This document shows positions 58,158 to 64,000 of a DNA stretch of 64,000 nt, piece after piece (within the stretch, counting starts at the first letter, position 1; every line of letters starts with the position of its first letter). The notes under the pieces are model-generated. The model made no database searches, was not told where the DNA came from, and saw nothing but the letters and a program-made list of their open reading frames with translations. The DNA lies in assembly GCA_025765615.1 (NCBI GenBank), contig JAIVFJ010000034.1:310001-374000 (forward strand). Reading direction: 5' to 3'. Source of the stretch: Zopfochytrium polystomum. Taxonomy: Eukaryota; Chytridiomycota; Chytridiomycetes; Chytridiales; Chytridiaceae. Both the position numbers and the translations under genes were made by a program.

Positions 58158-59229
58158 ATGGATCGGCCTCTCCTCAAGGGCGCGACCGCCCTCACCGGAT
58201 GGCGCCGCTCAAACCTCTCTCCATCGGCGCAGCTCCTGTTTGGCTCTTGCCTGCCACGTCCACCGCAACCGCCACTACAGCCGTTACCCGCTCAGCCGCC
58301 GCTTGCTCGCTGCCCTTGCACGTGTCGCCTGCTCCATCGCCCTCCCAAGCTCTCCGCCAGAAAATCGATATCCTCGGACCGCTTCGCCTCGACCTCCGCC
58401 GCTTTCTGCCCAGTAAGTTGGTATTTGCACAGCCGATGTATACAGCACTCTTGGCAGCCCAATCAGATTGCTCCCCCCGAAATCGTCTCACTCCCTTTGG
58501 GTAGCCTCTGACCTCTTCGTTTCGCCTCCACAGTACAAGACCCTAGACGTCCCGACCACTGCCGACGCCAAAACTATCAAAAAAGCCTACCTCTCCAAAG
58601 TTATGGAGCTCCACCCGGACCGTCTCGCCACTCGCCCCGGCGGCGCACCAAAGCGCGGCACGGCCGAGCACGCCCGCGCAACGTCAGATTTTATGCAGAT
58701 TGTGCGCTCTTTCGAGATCCTGTCCGATCCAGACACTCGGCGGGCTTACGACGCTCGACGGAGTAGCAGGGGCGGGGTCGGATGGAGCGGCGACGCTGCC
58801 TACGACACGCACTGGGCGTCGGATGACCCGCGCAGGTCACGGCGGCAGAGCGAGTGGGTGTACCGCGACGGGCGGTGGGAGCAGCGCGGAGGAGTGGGTG
58901 GCGGCGGCGGGTGGCCTGGCGCCGACTACGATCGATATTACGGCCCGATGAACCAAGGTCCCATTTACATGGCAAACGGCACCATGGCCGCGTTGATCAT
59001 TGGCATAGCTGTCGCATGCTCGGTCGGCCTCGCGTTCCTCTTCAACGAGCGCCGAACACGGTTCGTCTCGGTGCTGAATGCGCAAGATGCGACCCTCCAG
59101 CAGTATTACGAGGACAGAAGGAGGAAAGCGGTCAAGCCAAGCGATCATGTTGGCGCGCTGAGGGCAAAGATTAAGCCCGAGGTCTCAAGCGACAGCCCAG
59201 AAGCGCTCCCAAAGACAGAGAGTAGTTGA
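58158..59229 (+). CDS. J-domain protein with mitochondrial-type presequence and one TM segment
   Basis: Two exons (58158-58412, 58534-59229) give 316 aa. The N-terminal 85 residues are rich in Arg, Ser, Pro and Leu with almost no acidic residues, as in mitochondrial targeting peptides. A J domain follows at once (about 86-150): YKTLDVPTTADAKTIKKAY, then LHPD with the HPD motif at 112-114, and IVRSFEILSDPDTRRAYD. After a Gly/Arg/Trp-rich linker there is one hydrophobic helix (ALIIGIAVACSVGLAFLF, about 237-254). J domains stimulate Hsp70 ATPase; a J domain near a membrane helix points to a mitochondrial membrane-bound co-chaperone. It is not a Pam18, whose order is TM first, J domain last. Confidence 0.85.
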
Positions 59230-59343
59230 CCTCATTTTTCATGTAGTTATTTCTGTCTCCCACTCCCTCAACAACAAGAATTTGGCCCTGCAAGGCGCGA
59301 CAGCATTTGAACGAAAACATTGTAAGCAACGTATTTAAACAAA

Positions 59344-60683
59344 CTAGTTCAACCCAGATTCGCGGAGAGCGTCAGCAATAGACTCTTTGATTTCGTCATC
59401 CACAATAAGAATGCAGTTCAGGACAAGCTGGTGAATGTGAAAGTCAGCTATGCCAGTCGAGAGAGGAGATTTCAGGAACTCACAGCTGCCACTTGGAAAA
59501 CGGCGTAAAACCAAATGTTTGTTAACTCGTCGCAGGTACTCTGTTTGGAACTGCGATCAGCAACACGAGGCAACTGGGGAAGCGGTCCCCATTAATGCCT
59601 CCCATACACCCCCACATACCTTGAACGGGTTCAGCTCAGCGGATTCCCCCATGCGGTAGCACAAAAAGTTCGAGTCCCAGAACAGCACCATTACTACGAC
59701 CCACAGGCAGGTTTGAGTTAGGTTGATGAATATGTACCACCACCAGAACCGGCCCCTCCGCCCCATTTTGAACAGAGCGAACCAGAGCTTGTTATTGAGA
59801 CCAAAGGCCTTTGGCGAACACGTGACAATGGTGATGTAGACCCACATGGGCAGGGTGATGAGTGAAATGTACTTTGCGTAGTTGATGTACGAGATGGCAA
59901 CGTCCTGGTTCTCTGAGGCACCGGTTGTATCGATGACGAGTGTTATGGCGTATACGACGGCGCAGTTGAAGACGATGAATGCGTAGTGGCACGCTGTTTA
60001 TGAGACATTGCGTTTCCGTGAAAGACATTTAGATTTGCTACAGATTTTCTCAGAAGCTCATTGTATCGACAGGCCACAAATCAAGGACCCTCACCGAGCA
60101 TTAGCCACTTGTACTTTTCATACCAGGTCATGTATCGCTGGTACGCAGTGCGGGGAGCTGGAGGATCACCGCGACTACCGCCGGGGAAAGGAGCATCCTG
60201 TTTTGTCGCGCCAGAATGCTTCTCCCCCTGCGCGCCGCCACCGCCACCACCGCGGGGGCCGTACGGATCGCTCGAAACGTCTAGGGTGCTGACGGTGTTT
60301 GACTTTACGAAGACGGGGCCGTAGCGCGAGTCGCGATCGAGGGGGTAGTGGCCGGTGATGTCAGTGTCGAGGTTTGGATGGCGCTGGTGGAAGCCCGGGT
60401 GCGAGGCGGCGGCAGTGAGGGCTGACGGGATCGGGGCTGTTGCGGGGCGGTCGCCGGCGCCGGCGCCGAGGAGGTAAGGGCTGCGGTCTTCGGGATCCGG
60501 GAGCGGCATGTAGTCCGACTGAGATTTGGGGATGACCGGCTGTGTGACGGAGAGGGGCGTTGTGTTTGGTGGGCCCCGCGGCGAGGACAGCGACGGCGAG
60601 GATTCGGTCGTGGCGGTGGTGGTGGCGGTGGCAGAGAGGGGGACGGAGATGTTCGCGGTGGGATCGATTAGCGTCGGAGGCAT
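59344..60683 (-). CDS. Multipass membrane protein of unknown function
   Basis: Four exons (60683-60095, 59993-59620, 59540-59484, 59427-59344) join in phase to 367 aa. The first 185 residues are Pro/Ser/Gly/Thr-rich and disordered, followed by AYQRYMTWYEKYKWLML. Hydrophobic segments come next: YAFIVFNCAVVYAITLVI, YISLITLPMWVYITIV, FWWWYIFINLTQTCLWVVVMVLFW and IWFYAVFQVAALVLNCILIV, i.e. about four helices. The C-terminus DDEIKESIADALRESGLN is short and hydrophilic. The topology recalls four-TM plasma-membrane or Golgi proteins, but I cannot name a family. A purine (GA)n tract lies just upstream in the promoter. Confidence 0.75.
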
Positions 60684-60827
60684 CTTGCTGATTGCTTTCT
60701 TCGAGGGCAGGCTTTTTGAGTTTTATAGGGTAATTAGCTGCGCGGGGTTGATGTGTGGGCCAGAGCGCCAAGGAGAGGCAAGCTCGCACAGCCTCGCTTG
60801 CTCGCTTAGGGAAAGAGAGAGAGAGAA

Positions 60828-60864
<37 letters not shown>

Positions 60865-61201
60865 CGGACAAAGGAGAGGTCCTGCGCGTAGGGGGATCAA
60901 CCTCCGCAATGCCGGAACAGCGAAGAAAACGAAGACACAACATCAAACACAAATACGGGCAAAAATCAAAAATAGAAGCAAAAGAACAAATCGAATGGCA
61001 GGCCGCGGGTGCGGACCTGCGCTTCTTGTTTCAAAAGCGACATTGGCCGTTGGACCGTCGCTTTTTTTGGACCTACTCTCCCAACAAAAAAAAGGAGAAA
61101 AAAAAAAAAATTAAGGAAAGAACCAGCTTGAAGCCCCTTTGTTTTCGCAGCATCGTACGCCGCCTGCTTTGGCCTTGGCCCGCCCAAGCAGGCTGGCCGC
61201 G
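60684..61201. other. Divergent intergenic region with (GA)n tract
   Basis: Promoter region with an AGAGAG microsatellite at about 60808-60863 and poly-A near 61098-61111. No gene supported. Confidence 0.5.
60808..60863. repeat. (GA)n microsatellite
   Basis: Imperfect GA/GAAA tract of about 55 bp. Confidence 0.9.
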
Positions 61202-61699
61202 ATGGACGCAATGGCAGGCTTGGCGGCGGCACAAGGAGAGGAGGATTCGCAGAGATTGCTGTTTGGCGGCGGCGGCGCAAATATTCTCGAGAGCTGCGAC
61301 AGGCTGGTCGCGTTTGGCGCAACCGCCCAGGGTCTCAGGCCAAATGCAGAGGTTGCCGCCGATACTGATACTGAAGACAGAATTATGGTCGAGCATGTCA
61401 GATTGGAGGATGCCGAGGCGCTTTCGCGTTTCTGCGCGGTCTGGCGCGATACTGCTGAAGAGCCGTTTGCCTGTAGTTTCTGCAGGAAGGCTGTCAACTT
61501 GTTGTGGTCTTTCGTGGAGCTGGAAGTTGAGGACGCTACTCAAGCAATCACAATCGTTGCATCGCCACTTGCATATCATCCTCCCATCCTCCGAGAAGTG
61601 CCGGACCACACTGACATCAACGCATACTTTGCACGCGCTCCCGGACGAAGTATTATCTTGAAACCCTTGGCACACAGCGAAGGCTTCTTTACACTATAG
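61202..61699 (+). CDS. Hypothetical intronless protein, 165 aa
   Basis: Open frame from ATG 61202 (an upstream in-frame ATG exists at 61139) to the stop at 61697-61699. Composition is balanced and protein-like: ANILESCDRLVAFGATAQGL, then DAEALSRFCAVWRDT, ACSFCRKAVNLLWSFVELEV and AYHPPILREVPDHTDINAYF. A CxxC occurs in FACSFCRK. The antisense frame is also open, which weakens the case, but it reads less like protein. No family recognised; not a membrane protein. Confidence 0.5.
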   Translation: MDAMAGLAAAQGEEDSQRLLFGGGGANILESCDRLVAFGATAQGLRPNAEVAADTDTEDRIMVEHVRLEDAEALSRFCAVWRDTAEEPFACSFCRKAVNLLWSFVELEVEDATQAITIVASPLAYHPPILREVPDHTDINAYFARAPGRSIILKPLAHSEGFFTL

Positions 61700-62086
61700 C
61701 AGTGTTAGGAGAAAACTGTTTGTAATGAAAATGGCCAGTGCTTTCCTGATCGGTCTGGCTTCCTGTGCTGCTTGGGGAAAAAAAAAAAAAAATCGAGCTT
61801 ATTCGTCGGATGTATTCCTAAGTTGTACTATTCACGAGTATGCTCAACATAAAGGGATTTGAGAATGCGTCACGTTGAGTTTCGTGTGAACGCCTGAGAA
61901 GCAGAATCGCCAATCACGAAACGCTGAAAGAGATTGGTGGGTTCGCGTCCAACATGGGCAAATCGGCCTCGCGGGCTGGGTTGCATCGTTCGTGACCGAG
62001 GAATTGTCACCACTGCCAATTTGCGCGGGACACGTGGAAACCAAACCAACGGCCAAACAGAAAACAACCACCACAGCGACCAAGAA
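61700..62086. other. Intergenic, about 390 bp
   Basis: 3' flank of the orphan ORF and promoter of ERO1, with a poly-A of about 14 nt near 61780. Nothing else seen. Confidence 0.5.
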
Positions 62087-64000
62087 ATGCCCTCCTACGC
62101 GGCGATGAGCGCAGCGGCAATTACCGTAGCTACAACGCTGATTCCCCTCGCGTCTGCCTCGTTGCATGCATCCTATTCGGAGCTGACCCGCATCTCCAAC
62201 CACTGCTCGGTAAGTCGGAGTCATCCGTTCCGTTCTGACCGTTAAGTCCCATGCCGTCCAAAATGCGGGCTGATCCCATCGCCAGCCATCTGGCCACATC
62301 AAAGATGCATGTTGCGAGTACTCTGATGTCAATCACATCAACGATCAAATATCACCTTTACTCCAAGACCTCGTTCAAACTTCTTTTTTCCGCTACTACA
62401 AAGTAAGGAGTCCTTCCAACGACGATCTCTGACTGTTCTCTTCACTAATCACTCGCGTCCACGATCAAGGTCAACTTAGAGAAAGGATGCCCTTTTTGGA
62501 AGGAAGATCATCGATGCTCCTCGATAGACTGTGCTGTGGCGACCGTGGACGAAGTAAGTAGCTGCATTTGTCAGCGTGGCACGAAATTTGTTGACCCTGA
62601 ATGTCTGTCCAAACAACAGTCGGAGGTGGCCGAGCACCTCAAGACCGTCGCCATATCCAAAGTAGATTTCAGTACGGCTGGCGACAACGGATTTGGGCTC
62701 TTTCATAGCGACTGCGAGTTCTCCGAAAATGACTTTTGCGTTGTGGAGGACGAAGTCCACAGTGAAGGAGTTTACGTCAATCTCCTCCTGAACCCGGAAC
62801 GCTTCACCGGTTATGCTGGAGAATCTGCTGCGCGTATATGGAACGCATTATACAAGGAAAACTGCTTTCCTTTGGATGACTCCGGCAGTCACCAACTGAC
62901 GTCTGATCACCAGCGGGCTTTGGATAACACCTGCACGGAGAAGAGGGTGTTCTACCGGCTCATCTCGGGCCTGCACACATCAATTTCGACCCACATTTGC
63001 GATAAATATCTGGACAGGAAGACAGGGATTTGGGTGAGTGGGGCGCATGTTGTAAAGCTTCGTTAAGGCGGTCATTCACCTGCGTTCAGTACCGCAACTT
63101 AGACTGCTTCCTGGACCGTGTTGGTCGCTTCCCAGAGCGGGTGGAGAATCTGTACTTCACTTACGTCGTCTTACTTCGCGCGGTGACAAAGCTGTCCCCA
63201 TACTTGAAGACCTACTCATGGTGCGCGGGAGTTGAAGGCGACAAAGGCAAGATTAAGGTGAGGCGAACATGTTATTTCTAGCTCAGACAATTCTTTTCAA
63301 TTTTTGCAGTCCCTCGTACGTGACATTGTGAAGGTTACCAAGTCGTGCCCACCTGCTTTCGACGAAAAGCAGTTATTTGCTGATAGCTCCTCTGATGTGA
63401 GTCTAAACATGTGACCGTTTAATGCCATAAGCCCATGACTCGTATTCGTCCAAAATTTATAGGTTATAAAGGAAGAGTTCAAGATGCACTTTCGAAACAT
63501 CTCTCGGATTATGGACTGCGTTGGCTGCGAAAAATGCAGACTCTGGGGGAAGCTTCAAATTTCTGGTGCGACATAAGCCTGTCTGCCATTGACGATGGAT
63601 CTTACTCATCTGCCTGTAGGACTGGGAACGGCTTTGAAGATTCTCTTTTCGTTTGGAAACAAGTAACTAAACTTTGGTTGTTGGCTTGAAATAGTCTTTA
63701 TCTTGCGTAACAATTGTTCCCAATCGCACCGTAGGGCGTCATCCTACCAACTTACAAGATCAGAACTGGTTGCTCTTATAAATGGCTTTACTCGAGTGTC
63801 CAACTCAATGTCTGCCATTGCGCGGTTTCCGCGCCATGATGGAACAGGAAATGCGGGCGACTCCCCTCGATTCGATTGATGGCAAAGACCTGTTAGACGA
63901 ATCGATACAATCACAATCGTCACGATCGGGACAACCCAATCTGCCGACACCGGAGGTCCCAAATGACACGAAAGCACCCGAAGTGGAGCCAACCGCCGAT
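62087..64000 (+). CDS. ERO1: ER oxidoreductin Ero1 (3' end frameshifted or cut by the window edge)
   Basis: Exons 62087-62209, 62286-62402, 62470-62553, 62620-63033, 63090-63257, 63310-63396, 63463-63565, 63620-63662 and 63735 onward. An N-terminal hydrophobic signal ([14 protein letters not shown]) targets the ER lumen. Ero1 oxidises protein disulfide isomerase using FAD and molecular oxygen. Family features are [60 protein letters not shown], and the catalytic CxxCxxC in [16 protein letters not shown] (about 63495-63550). The last exon reads [15 protein letters not shown] and then, at about 63830, hits a stop after 16 codons of changed composition. The neighbouring frame is open with plausible sequence to the end of the window, so one extra base near TTTCC at 63825-63831, or a missed intron, is likely. 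Confidence 0.9.

Noticed and set aside
58158..59229. J protein considered as Pam18/Tim14
   Set aside because: Pam18 has its TM helix before a C-terminal J domain; here the order is reversed.

Overview
The window is nuclear DNA from a GC-rich, gene-dense eukaryote. The gene complement is fungal: a MET10-type sulfite reductase subunit, a YAT-type amino-acid permease, a ccg-9 type trehalose phosphorylase, a Ran1/Sks1-like kinase and a Yta7/Abo1-type AAA-bromodomain protein. Introns are short (about 43-120 nt), numerous and mostly GT..AG. I infer an early-diverging, possibly chytrid-like fungus, but lineage is not proven by anything I can see. Gene models were built by joining exons by hand so that splice phases agree; no transcript evidence was available.

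Layout. 1-3.3 kb: relic DNA with a decayed coiled-coil ORF, one copy of a dispersed repeat and a pseudogene of ALG3. 3.3-7.8 kb (+): sulfite reductase flavoprotein subunit with a siroheme-synthase (Met8-like) domain and half of a methyltransferase domain fused to its N-terminus. 8.8-10.8 kb (+): amino-acid permease. 11.0-13.3 kb (-): FHA-domain protein. 14.4-16.4 kb (-): a second repeat copy, then intact ALG3. 17.1-20.9 kb (+): cytosolic isoleucyl-tRNA synthetase. 21.6-23.4 kb: frameshifted TKL-type kinase pseudogene and an array of mini-exon-like repeats. 24.0-26.2 kb (-): casein kinase 1. 26.9-29.4 kb (-): trehalose phosphorylase-like glycosyltransferase with one frameshift. 30.1-35.0 kb (+): very large serine-rich disordered protein. 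35.1-38.3 kb (-): Q/H-rich protein with a C-terminal membrane segment. 38.3-42.5 kb: microsatellites, a decayed copy of the WKF gene, an inverted duplication and a possible retroelement remnant. 42.6-44.3 kb (+): WKF-domain protein. 44.9-48.1 kb (-): Ran1-like kinase. 48.2-50.6 kb: gene-poor relic DNA with the third repeat copy. 50.7-51.3 kb (-): thioredoxin. 51.5-57.1 kb (-): AAA-bromodomain ATPase in 13 exons. 58.2-59.2 kb (+): mitochondrial-type J protein. 59.3-60.7 kb (-): multipass membrane protein. 61.2-61.7 kb (+): orphan ORF. 62.1 kb to the edge (+): ERO1.

How the genes relate. They are ordinary separate transcription units with no operons. Thioredoxin and ERO1 act in thiol chemistry, and the sulfite reductase subunit in sulfur assimilation. 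The most novel item is the Met8/half-SUMT/MET10 fusion, which would tie siroheme cofactor synthesis physically to the enzyme that needs it. The other unusual theme is local duplication and decay: an ALG3 pseudogene, a WKF pseudogene, a kinase pseudogene, a three-copy dispersed repeat and a near-perfect palindrome.
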